64,000 bases of DNA from an uncultured Lachnospiraceae bacterium. Lineage in GTDB: Bacteria > Bacillota > Clostridia > Lachnospirales > Lachnospiraceae. Position 1 is the first letter of the stretch. Each line of letters begins with the position of its first letter. Below the pieces are notes generated by a model. That model was not told the DNA's origin, ran no database searches, and was given only the letters and a program-made list of their open reading frames with translations. Shown here one piece after another: positions 43,348 through 51,468 of the stretch. The translations under genes and the position numbers were made by a program. The stretch lies in assembly GCA_910585345.1 (NCBI GenBank), contig CAJUDS010000009.1:1-64000 (forward strand). Reading direction: 5' to 3'.

Positions 43348-44250
43348 CTATTCCAGACAGCTCAGAGGATTGACAGGCGCGCCGTCTTTCGTCAGTTTGA
43401 AATAGACATTCGGTCCTTCCACACTATAATATTTCGTAGGTTCCGCCACTGCCCCAATCACATCACCGGAGCTGACCACATCCCCCTGTAATACCATAAT
43501 ATCCTTTAACTGTCCGTAGGTCAATTCATAACCGCTTCCAATGTCAATAGTAACTGCATGTCCGATCTCCGCATCTTCAAATACCGACAATACCTTCCCG
43601 TCCGCAGAAGCCGTTATATTTTCGCCTTCCGAAGCTGCAATCACAATAGCGGGATTATACTTATACTGCTGCAGCGTAGGGAAATAAACTGTCTTATCCA
43701 TACTGTAATTGATCAGCACATTGCCTGCTACCGGCCAGGCAAGATTGTCCTTTTCATGAAAAGACAAAGCTTTCGCCACATCCGTGGAAGCTGTCTTAGC
43801 CGCTTCTTCTTCCATGACAGCGCTTTGCGCACCTTCTTCATCCGTGCTTTCCACATTTAAACCGTTTGTCAGTTCTGCATCTTCCATACCCTCGCTGGCA
43901 ATGTCCTTATTTGCAGTCTCGGTCTCTGGATTCTCAGTTTCCGTTCCCTCCTCCTCTCTGGTGCTGTCCCATGCGTTCGTCACATCACCGGAGGAAGCTT
44001 CCTGGAAGTTTGGGTCGTAATCCAGATCATCGCTTTGTGATGCGTCTTCTTCCATTGCCTTGGCAATTTCTTTTGTTTTATCTTCGGTCTTTTGCTCCAA
44101 AGCGCTCATATCCACTACATAACCGTCTTTTTCTGCCTCATTTTTTTCTTTTACATAAAAACCGGTCATAGTCAAAGCAGTCAGGACAAATACCGAAGAA
44201 ACCAACATAATAATTCTTTCTTTTCTCATTGTGGAACGATTTCTTCTCAT
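43348..44250 (-). CDS. spoIIQ: SpoIIQ-type forespore M23-fold protein, metal site lost
   Basis: SpoIIQ in the forespore membrane pairs with SpoIIIAH across the intermembrane space during engulfment. The 300-aa protein has an N-terminal helix (about 12-31), a long acidic linker and a C-terminal M23 fold (about 170-300, AWPVAGNVLINYS ... GHAVTIDIGSGYELTYGQL ... GPNVYFKLTKDG). The zinc ligands are replaced: residues 199-203 lack the HxxxD pair, Q247 stands where YxHL has His, and NVYFKL replaces HLHFEL. It should bind rather than cut. GAGGTG lies before the ATG. It follows spoIID by 44 nt, the standard clostridial order. Confidence 0.85.
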   Translation of the reverse strand: MRRNRSTMRKERIIMLVSSVFVLTALTMTGFYVKEKNEAEKDGYVVDMSALEQKTEDKTKEIAKAMEEDASQSDDLDYDPNFQEASSGDVTNAWDSTREEEGTETENPETETANKDIASEGMEDAELTNGLNVESTDEEGAQSAVMEEEAAKTASTDVAKALSFHEKDNLAWPVAGNVLINYSMDKTVYFPTLQQYKYNPAIVIAASEGENITASADGKVLSVFEDAEIGHAVTIDIGSGYELTYGQLKDIMVLQGDVVSSGDVIGAVAEPTKYYSVEGPNVYFKLTKDGAPVNPLSCLE

Positions 44251-44294
44251 GCTTATCACCTCACCCCTAGTCTTACCACTTCCGGTTTCTTTAT

Positions 44295-45251
44295 TCAATT
44301 TTTTATAATTTCACAGGATGGAAAAAAATAACGCAGTATTTCCCTGTAATCTTTTCCATTCGCCGCCATATAATTTGCCGTGTAAAGGCTTACGCCCAAT
44401 CCATGCCCTTCTCCCTTCGTTACAATACACAGCTCCTGTCCCTTCTCTTCAATTGAAAAAAAAGCAGATGCCAATCCCAATTCTTTCCGAAAGTATTCCC
44501 CCAAAACCGTTTTTTCATTCCATGCAACTTCCGTCACATATCCTGCACTGTCTTTTGTGTAATGGATTTCCTTCCATGAAATTTTTTCATTTGTTTCAAA
44601 TATCCGCTGCAGCATCCGGTTCAACTGCTTCTCACTGACCGGATGCTCCTGTATGTAGTCCAGTGCAAATACATCCTCCTCACAGGCAACGGACTGTAAA
44701 TAAGAAAATTGTCCGTCTTTTATTATTTCGTCTGAATTTCTTGTTTTCCCGGCGCTTAGCGGAAAAAAGGGTAATTCTACAGGAACACCCTGATAACAGC
44801 ATATCTGCCCCCTTGTCTCCTCTACCGCCGTTTTAATTTTCTGAAACCGCTCTTCTCCGCCGCTCCCCCATTTCTCATAGATTTCTTCCACTGTCAGACT
44901 TTCCTGCAAAAGCGCCTCATACGGAATACGTCTACTTTCGTTTTCCAGCGCGACACACTCCGCATTGGTGCGCAAAACAACCGCCTGCGCCTTGCATGCC
45001 TCCGGCTCAAAATCTTCCGGTACGCTGACCGCCAGCGCACCGATCAAATACTCCTCCAGAGGAATCTCCTCCTCTCCCGCCAGACTTTCTTTCACCACCA
45101 CGCAGCTGCTCTCATAAGCTTCTTCCTCCTCCTCTGTCAAAAACCTGCCTTGAATAATGAAATACAGGAGGGTCAGTCCTATTAAAAAAAGAACCGCCGG
45201 TGATTGCTTTCTTCCACCCAATGCAGTTCTTTTTTTATTGTTCTGTCTCAT
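44295..45251 (-). CDS. spoIID: stage II sporulation protein D
   Basis: SpoIID is the transglycosylase of the engulfment machine. The 318-aa membrane-anchored protein has an N-terminal helix (about 18-36), the domain start PLEEYLIGALAVSVPEDFEPEA, KAQAVVLRTN, and the end GHGLGVSLYTANYMAANGK. In active SpoIID the motif is AAEMP, with the catalytic glutamate; here the position is S76 in AVSVP, and the usual MSQYGA is VSLYTA. The gene order with spoIIQ supports SpoIID rather than a paralogue, but catalysis is doubtful. A sigma-E-like promoter lies at 45282-45311. Confidence 0.83.
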   Translation of the reverse strand: MRQNNKKRTALGGRKQSPAVLFLIGLTLLYFIIQGRFLTEEEEEAYESSCVVVKESLAGEEEIPLEEYLIGALAVSVPEDFEPEACKAQAVVLRTNAECVALENESRRIPYEALLQESLTVEEIYEKWGSGGEERFQKIKTAVEETRGQICCYQGVPVELPFFPLSAGKTRNSDEIIKDGQFSYLQSVACEEDVFALDYIQEHPVSEKQLNRMLQRIFETNEKISWKEIHYTKDSAGYVTEVAWNEKTVLGEYFRKELGLASAFFSIEEKGQELCIVTKGEGHGLGVSLYTANYMAANGKDYREILRYFFPSCEIIKN

Positions 45252-45281
45252 AAAAACCTCGTCAAAACAGCTCTCTGCTCT

Positions 45282-45311
45282 ATTTTATGAGGTTTTCCCA
45301 TACCTTTATTC
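45282..45311 (-). promoter_or_regulatory. candidate sigma-E promoter of spoIID
   Basis: The minus strand reads GAATAAAG (45304-45311), 14 nt, CATAAAAT (45282-45289). The -35 is identical to that proposed for sipL. spoIID is a sigma-E gene in other spore formers. Confidence 0.5.
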
Positions 45312-45312
45312 T

Positions 45313-46407
45313 TTATTTTGCCATATCGACATGCTGAACCGTTCCTACACCGCCATTCTCATAGAGAAAGATGCCCGTACTGCGTATGATACCATTTGTC
45401 TGGTTATCCCGCAGAGAATTCAGAGAAAAATTGGTAGACTGATTCTGCAGACAGATAGCGCCGATTCCTTTTTCAGAAAGATGATACAACTGATCCTTTC
45501 CATTCTCGTCCTTCGTCCAAATTAACAGCTTCTCCCAAATCTTATCGTTTTCGTCGATCCAGCCATTGCCGTCGTCGTCATACTTCGCCAGATCGGCAAA
45601 CCCGTTGCCTGTCTGCGGTCCGAACAATTCGGTTCCATCATTGATTTTTCCATCTTCATTTCTGTCCAGAGCCAGATATCCGCTGCCAGCGCCGAGCTGG
45701 GATATACGGTCCAGAATGCCGTCGCCGTCAATATCAAATAGAAATTTCTGATCGGATACCGAAGCAATGTTGCTGTCAAGATTGATCACAAGCGGATCGC
45801 ATGTATTGACGCTGCGGTACATCATTTCATAAGTTTCCTCATATGTCTGCTGGAAGCTGCGGCTCATCTCCATCTCCAGATTAAAATCAATGGTCCGCCC
45901 GTCAGCGGTTACCACTTTCCCCGTCGTCTGAAAGGAAGTAGCCTCCTGCTCCATATATGTTTCACTGAATGTACTGGAAAAAACCGTAGTCGTTACGCCT
46001 GCATTCCTCACGGAAACATTGCTGTTTTCCGAAACGCTCCCGGACAGACTGTTCTTTTTGCGCGCCGGACCTGTAAAAAGCCCCATCAAATACTGGATGC
46101 ACTGCTGTCTGATTCTGTCAAGGGCCTCCAATTCCTCCCTGTTGGAAATTCTTGTAATGCCGGTAGAATGAAATCTGTTGCGTAAAGAGAGCTGCTGCTC
46201 ACCCCCGTTTCCTTTTCCGGCTTTCTTTCCTTCATCTTTGTCACTTCCTAAAAGCATCCCCTGGAAATTCAGATTTCCATTCCTTCTTTCCAGACTGCCA
46301 GTAAATCTCTGGCTCACAAACGCAGAAGTTTTTCTGGTGACAGAATGAAAACTTCTGGCGGAATCCATTCCTATTGCACTGGAACCAATTCGCAATCTTA
46401 CCCCCAT
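45313..46407 (-). CDS. calcium-loop protein under a flagellar-type promoter, start uncertain
   Basis: I do not recognise a named family. The N-terminus RLRIGSSAIGMDSARSF is followed by a Ser/Arg-rich region and a C-terminal part with three EF-hand-like loops (DIDGDGILD, DRNEDGKIND, DDDGNGWIDEND; about residues 225-290) after DPLVINLDSN. No signal peptide or membrane helix is seen. The ATG at 46407 has no ribosome site. The good AGGAGG (46442-46447) belongs to an ATG at 46429 in another frame; one T fewer in the T6 run at 46418-46423 would join them as MPFLYQRMGVRLRIG. A sigma-D promoter precedes it. Confidence 0.7.
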   Translation of the reverse strand: MGVRLRIGSSAIGMDSARSFHSVTRKTSAFVSQRFTGSLERRNGNLNFQGMLLGSDKDEGKKAGKGNGGEQQLSLRNRFHSTGITRISNREELEALDRIRQQCIQYLMGLFTGPARKKNSLSGSVSENSNVSVRNAGVTTTVFSSTFSETYMEQEATSFQTTGKVVTADGRTIDFNLEMEMSRSFQQTYEETYEMMYRSVNTCDPLVINLDSNIASVSDQKFLFDIDGDGILDRISQLGAGSGYLALDRNEDGKINDGTELFGPQTGNGFADLAKYDDDGNGWIDENDKIWEKLLIWTKDENGKDQLYHLSEKGIGAICLQNQSTNFSLNSLRDNQTNGIIRSTGIFLYENGGVGTVQHVDMAK

Positions 46408-46432
46408 TCTCTGATATAAAAAATGGCATTTA

Positions 46433-46455
46433 ATAAGGAACCTCCTGTTCCTTAT
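46433..46455 (-). promoter_or_regulatory. hairpin holding the ribosome site of the calcium-loop gene
   Basis: ATAAGGAAC-AGGAG-GTTCCTTAT is a perfect 9-bp stem whose loop is the AGGAG Shine-Dalgarno. Presenting or hiding the ribosome site in a loop may control translation. Confidence 0.5.
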
Positions 46456-46536
46456 CAAATACCATCCGTGGTCTATCAGTGTCATATATTTTATTCAGAA
46501 AAAACTGTTGGCCATACGTTTCCTTCTGTGCTTTAT

Positions 46537-46563
46537 ATATCGACACCGCCCGCAAAAACTTTA
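46537..46563 (-). promoter_or_regulatory. sigma-D (flagellar, FliA-type) promoter
   Basis: The minus strand reads TAAAGTTT (46556-46563), 11 nt, GTCGATAT (46537-46544). The consensus is TAAAGTTT-N11-GCCGATAA, so the -35 and spacing are perfect and the -10 differs at two bases. The -35 overlaps the stop codon of the upstream hydratase gene. Confidence 0.78.
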
Positions 46564-48849
46564 GACTCTATTGTAATTAATCAGACAGCCCTTCAAGACA
46601 ATCTGTCTTTCTTCCTCTGTCATCTCACCCAGACGCAGTGTGAACGGCGACAATCCATTTCCCTTTACGACATAGGCCGTAATCTCACTCTGCGCTTTTG
46701 ACACGGCTTTTCTGATACCCGGAATAAACAGATAGTCCAGTTGGTGGAACGGGAGCTCGCCGCTGTCGATCAGAAACGGAAGCATTCCCCAGTTGATCAG
46801 ATTGGAACGATACCGTTTGGTGGCATACCCATTGGCAATGTTCGCCCAGCCGCCCAGTACTTTCTGGCAGGAGGCCGCCTGCTCCCTTGCCGAACCGTCT
46901 CCCGGCTTTACTGCAAAGATCGTGGAACCGAATCCCATATTGCCCGCCCCCGCATCCGGGAACTGCTTCTTCACAACATCCATGATTTCCTTTAATTCCG
47001 GCTTTGCTTCCAACGGGCATTTTCCCTCCGACACCGCCTTCTGCGCAATTTGAATATCCTTTGCAAGCTCTACATATTCCGGCGCTTTTCTGGACAATGT
47101 AAATTCCGCCAGTCCCAGAGGATTGGAGCGGTAAGAAGAGGTCTCCCCAGAAGGAATCAGCTCATCCGTCGTGGTGACCGGATCATGGATTTCCGCAGTT
47201 ACGCGCAGCAGCAGGTTTTCCGGTAATTCCATCATCTCCGGCCAGTCTTTGATATTCGGTCCGAGCTGAATCTCTACGGAAGGGTCAGCCACTCCCCTGG
47301 AATCAAACACACGGTTTTTATATATTTGAGAATCAAAATAGTACCGGTAATGGTTCCATGTGCCTTCAAACTCTGTCGCCGGTGTCAGTACACCTTTATT
47401 GGCCGCCGTAGCGGCAATCGACCTGGCATCCATTAAGGCAACGGAAGAGATTTGACCGTTCTGCAGTTTGGACCCTTCTCTGTTCGGAAAGTTTCTGGTA
47501 GAATGCCTGATGCTGAACGCATTGTTTGCCGGTGTATCTCCCGCGCCAAAGCAGGGACCGCAGAACGCGGTTTTCAGCACTGCTCCTGTTTCCAAAATTG
47601 CCGCTGCACAGCCGTTTTTAATCAATTCCATATAAATTGGCATCGAAGCCGGATATACGCTCAACGTAAACCCGCCGGAACCGATATTGGAGCCTCGCAG
47701 AATATCCGCCGCCGCACAGATATTTTCAAATCCGCCGCCTGCACAGCCTGCTATAATACCCTGATCCACACAAAACTTACCGTCCCGGACCTTATCCTGC
47801 AAAGAGTACGCAACCGCGCCGCCCAGACTGACAAGCGCCTGTTTCTCCACATCCGCTATCACATCATATGGATTGCGCCGCACCTCGTCAACGGTATACG
47901 TATTGCTGGGATGAAACGGCATGGCGATCATAGGCTCAATTTTGTCAAGCTCCACCGTTACCAAACCGTCATAATAAGCCACCTCGCCGGGAGCAAGCTC
48001 TGCAAAATCCTCTTTTCTGCCATGAATCTCATAAAACTCACGGATTTTTTCATCCGTTATCCAGATAGACGACAGGCAGGTCGTTTCTGTCGTCATTACA
48101 TCCACGCCGATACGGAAATCCGCACTTAGATTTGCAACGCCCGGACCGACAAATTCCATCACTTTATTATTGACATATCCGCTTTCAAACACAGCGCCGA
48201 TGATGGCAAGCGCCACGTCCTGCGGACCCACGCCCTGCCTCGGTTCTCCTGTCAGATAGACGGCCACCACCTGCGGCATATTGATATCATATGTCTGGTT
48301 CAGAAGCTGTTTTACCAGCTCCGGCCCGCCTTCACCCATTGCCATTGTGCCGAGAGCCCCGTAACGGGTATGACTGTCGGAGCCGAGAATCATCTTCCCT
48401 CCGCCCGCCAGCATTTCCCTGGCATACTGATGGATGACAGCCTGGTGGGGCGGCACATAGACGCCGCCATACTTTTTGGCGCATGACAGGCCAAACATAT
48501 GATCGTCCTCATTGATTGTACCGCCCACGGCACACAATGAATTATGACAGTTCGTCAGTACGTAAGGCATCGGAAACTTTTCCAGCCCTGACGCCCTTGC
48601 TGTCTGTATAATTCCCACAAACGTAATGTCATGCGAAGTCAGTTTGTCAAAGCGGATTTTCAGCTTTTCCATACTGCCCGACGTATTATGGGCTTTCAAA
48701 ATCCCATACGCCATCGTCTGTCCGGCGGCTTCCTCTTTTGTAATGTCTCTGCCCGTCAGGCTGCGGATTTCCCCGCAGGCCTGAATGGAGTCTTCTACAA
48801 TCTGTGTCCCGTTTATAAGGTAAGCGCCGCCCTCGGATAAACGTATCAT
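46561..48849 (-). CDS. aconitase-family hydratase (YbhJ-like)
   Basis: The 762-aa protein has the aconitase fold: LGSDSHTRYGALGTMAMGEGG, GCAGGGFENI and the cluster-binding FCGPCFGAGDTPANNAF, then a swivelling C-terminal domain. Length and motifs fit the YbhJ-type hydratases rather than AcnA or AcnB. The substrate may be (iso)citrate or another tricarboxylate, since no other TCA gene is adjacent. It follows glgP by 32 nt on the same strand and could be co-transcribed with it. Confidence 0.85.
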   Translation of the reverse strand: MIRLSEGGAYLINGTQIVEDSIQACGEIRSLTGRDITKEEAAGQTMAYGILKAHNTSGSMEKLKIRFDKLTSHDITFVGIIQTARASGLEKFPMPYVLTNCHNSLCAVGGTINEDDHMFGLSCAKKYGGVYVPPHQAVIHQYAREMLAGGGKMILGSDSHTRYGALGTMAMGEGGPELVKQLLNQTYDINMPQVVAVYLTGEPRQGVGPQDVALAIIGAVFESGYVNNKVMEFVGPGVANLSADFRIGVDVMTTETTCLSSIWITDEKIREFYEIHGRKEDFAELAPGEVAYYDGLVTVELDKIEPMIAMPFHPSNTYTVDEVRRNPYDVIADVEKQALVSLGGAVAYSLQDKVRDGKFCVDQGIIAGCAGGGFENICAAADILRGSNIGSGGFTLSVYPASMPIYMELIKNGCAAAILETGAVLKTAFCGPCFGAGDTPANNAFSIRHSTRNFPNREGSKLQNGQISSVALMDARSIAATAANKGVLTPATEFEGTWNHYRYYFDSQIYKNRVFDSRGVADPSVEIQLGPNIKDWPEMMELPENLLLRVTAEIHDPVTTTDELIPSGETSSYRSNPLGLAEFTLSRKAPEYVELAKDIQIAQKAVSEGKCPLEAKPELKEIMDVVKKQFPDAGAGNMGFGSTIFAVKPGDGSAREQAASCQKVLGGWANIANGYATKRYRSNLINWGMLPFLIDSGELPFHQLDYLFIPGIRKAVSKAQSEITAYVVKGNGLSPFTLRLGEMTEEERQIVLKGCLINYNRV

Positions 48850-48881
48850 CTTTCTGCCTCCTATAATTTTAAATCGTTCCT

Positions 48882-51350
48882 TTATAATACAACCTTATCC
48901 AAGTGCCATATTTCGTCCACATATTCCTGGATCGTACGGTCGGAAGTAAATTTCCCGGAACATGCTACATTTAAAATTGCGCTCTTGGCCCATCCCGCTT
49001 CATTACGGTACGCCTCTTCCACTTTCTTCTGCGCCTGCGCATATGCGCGGAAATCTTTCAAGATAAAATAAGTATCCGCCTTGGAAGTGCTCAATTTATT
49101 TAAGAGTGAATTGTACAGGTCTCTGAAAAGCTCGGGATTGTCGTGAGAAAATGTGCCGTTGATCAGCTGCATCAGCACTCTGCGGATATCCGGATCATTA
49201 TTAAAAATCTCCATCGGATCATATCCGCCATAATTCTCATACTGAATCACTTCATCCGAACTCAGTCCGAAAATAAACGCATTTTCTTCTCCTACTTCTT
49301 CCACAATCTCCACATTGGCGCCGTCCATCGTCCCCAGGGTCAGCGCGCCGTTGAGCATAAACTTCATATTGCCTGTACCGGAAGCCTCTTTGCTGGCAGT
49401 GGAAATCTGTTCGGACACATCTGCCGCCGCAAAAATCCATTCCGCATTGGATACCCTGTAGTTCTCAATAAATACAACCTTTAACTTACCCTGGATATCC
49501 GGATCATTGTTTACCACATCCGCAACGGAAGTAATCAGCTTAATTGTCAGTTTTGCAATCTTATACCCGGCCGCCGCCTTTGCGCCAAAAATAAAGGTCC
49601 GCGGATAAAATTCCATCTCCGGATTATCTTTAATCTGATTATAAAGATACATGACATGGAGAATATTCAAAAGCTGCCTCTTGTATTCATGAAGTCTCTT
49701 CACCTGTACGTCAAAGATAGAGCGTGGATCTACATCAACGCCGTTATGCTCTTTAATATACGCGGCAAGGCGCACCTTATTGCGGTATTTAATATTCATA
49801 AACTCATGCTGCGCTTTTTTGTCCTCCGCATAGAGCGCCAGTTTGCTGATTGCCGGCAGGTTGGTGATCCATTCGTCGCCGACCTTCTCCGTCACCCATT
49901 TCGCAAGCAGCGGATTGCCGTGCAGCAGGAAACGCCGCTGCGTAATGCCGTTTGTCTTATTGTTAAATTTTTCAGGCATCATTTCATAGAAGTCACGAAG
50001 CTCCTGTTTCTTCAGGATCTCCGTATGCAGCCTTGCCACACCGTTAACCGAATATCCGGCAGCGATCGCCAAATGCGCCATCTTTACCTGGCCGTCATAA
50101 ATAATCGCCATTTTGGCAATCTTGTTATTGTCGCCCGGATATTTTTTCTGGATCTCAATAATAAATCTGCGGTTAATCTCTTCAATAATCTGATAAATAC
50201 GGGGAAGCAGTCTTGAGAACAACTCAATCGGCCACTTTTCCAGCGCTTCCGCCATAATCGTATGGTTCGTATAGGCGCATGTCTTCGTCGTAACGTCCCA
50301 TGCTTCATCCCAGGTCAGATAGTATTCATCCATGAGCAGCCGCATCAATTCCGCAACCGCAACCGTCGGATGGGTATCGTTTAACTGGAATGTAGCCTTC
50401 TCGTAGAATTTACGCACGTCAGAATGGCTTCTCATATATTTCGATACGGCTTCCTGCACGGAAGCGGAAATAAAGAAATACTGTTGTTTCAGACGCAGTT
50501 CTTTTCCCGCATAATGGTTGTCGTTTGGATATAACACTTCTACAATATTTCTCGCCAGGTTTTCTTCTTCCACAGCCTTCTGGTAATCCCCTTTGTCAAA
50601 GGAATTAAGCTTGAAACTCTCGATCGCCTGTGCATCCCAGATACGGAGCGTATTTACATTGCCGTTGCCATAGCCGATAATTGGCAGGTCATACGGAATC
50701 GCCTGTACGGACTGATATCCTTCCTGCACAAAGTGCTGTCTGCCCTTTTCGTCAGTGCGCACCGTCACATAACCGCCGAATTTTACGACTTTGGCATATT
50801 CCGGCCGACGCAGTTCAAAAGGATTGCCGTCAACGAGCCAGTTGTCCGGCACCTCTACCTGATAGCCGTCCCTGATTTCCTGCTTGAACATGCCATAATG
50901 ATAGCGAATGCCGCATCCGTACGCAGCATAGCCCAGCGTTGCAAGAGAATCCAGAAAACAAGCGGCCAGACGGCCCAGACCGCCATTGCCCAGAGCCGGA
51001 TCAGGCTCCTGATCCTCAATCAAATTGATATCCACACCCAGTTCTTCCAACGCCTCTGCGGCATCCTGATATGCCTGCAGATTGATCATGTTATTCCCCA
51101 GAGCGCGTCCCATCAGAAATTCCATCGACATATAATAAACAATCTTTACGTCCTGCTTTTCATACGCCTTTTGGCTGTCCATCCAATGATCCACAATGGC
51201 GTCTTTGATGGCATAGGAAACCGCCTGGAATATTTGCTGCGGGGTCGCCTCCTCCATCGTCTTGCGATACAATGTTTTTACATTATACAATACACTGCGT
51301 TTAAACAATTCCTTGTCAAAACTCAATTTTTTCACTTGTTTCTTAAGCAT
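48882..51350 (-). CDS. glgP: glycogen/starch phosphorylase
   Basis: GlgP releases glucose-1-phosphate from alpha-1,4-glucans. The 822-aa GT35 enzyme has DPALGNGGLGRLAACFLDS near the N-terminus and the PLP lysine in EASGTGNMKFMLNGALTLG. Length is typical. It has its own promoter (51431-51459) and a long hairpin in the leader. It lies downstream of ileS on the same strand. Confidence 0.97.
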   Translation of the reverse strand: MLKKQVKKLSFDKELFKRSVLYNVKTLYRKTMEEATPQQIFQAVSYAIKDAIVDHWMDSQKAYEKQDVKIVYYMSMEFLMGRALGNNMINLQAYQDAAEALEELGVDINLIEDQEPDPALGNGGLGRLAACFLDSLATLGYAAYGCGIRYHYGMFKQEIRDGYQVEVPDNWLVDGNPFELRRPEYAKVVKFGGYVTVRTDEKGRQHFVQEGYQSVQAIPYDLPIIGYGNGNVNTLRIWDAQAIESFKLNSFDKGDYQKAVEEENLARNIVEVLYPNDNHYAGKELRLKQQYFFISASVQEAVSKYMRSHSDVRKFYEKATFQLNDTHPTVAVAELMRLLMDEYYLTWDEAWDVTTKTCAYTNHTIMAEALEKWPIELFSRLLPRIYQIIEEINRRFIIEIQKKYPGDNNKIAKMAIIYDGQVKMAHLAIAAGYSVNGVARLHTEILKKQELRDFYEMMPEKFNNKTNGITQRRFLLHGNPLLAKWVTEKVGDEWITNLPAISKLALYAEDKKAQHEFMNIKYRNKVRLAAYIKEHNGVDVDPRSIFDVQVKRLHEYKRQLLNILHVMYLYNQIKDNPEMEFYPRTFIFGAKAAAGYKIAKLTIKLITSVADVVNNDPDIQGKLKVVFIENYRVSNAEWIFAAADVSEQISTASKEASGTGNMKFMLNGALTLGTMDGANVEIVEEVGEENAFIFGLSSDEVIQYENYGGYDPMEIFNNDPDIRRVLMQLINGTFSHDNPELFRDLYNSLLNKLSTSKADTYFILKDFRAYAQAQKKVEEAYRNEAGWAKSAILNVACSGKFTSDRTIQEYVDEIWHLDKVVL

Positions 51351-51381
51351 GATGTTCTCCTCTTATTTCTCCTTTACTTCA

Positions 51382-51418
51382 GATGATTGCGAAACCATGT
51401 AACCGCTTCGCAATCATC
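51382..51418 (-). other. 12-bp hairpin in the glgP leader
   Basis: GATGATTGCGAA and TTCGCAATCATC pair perfectly around a 13-nt loop, between the glgP promoter and its start. On the plus strand it is followed by six Ts, so it may also stop plus-strand transcription. Confidence 0.5.
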
Positions 51419-51430
51419 CGTTTTTTCTTC

Positions 51431-51459
51431 ATTATGCCAGTTTGCATAAATATTTGCAA
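51431..51459 (-). promoter_or_regulatory. promoter of glgP
   Basis: TTGCAA (51454-51459), a 17-nt spacer and CATAAT (51431-51436) on the minus strand. Confidence 0.65.
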
Positions 51460-51468
51460 GTATTGTAT

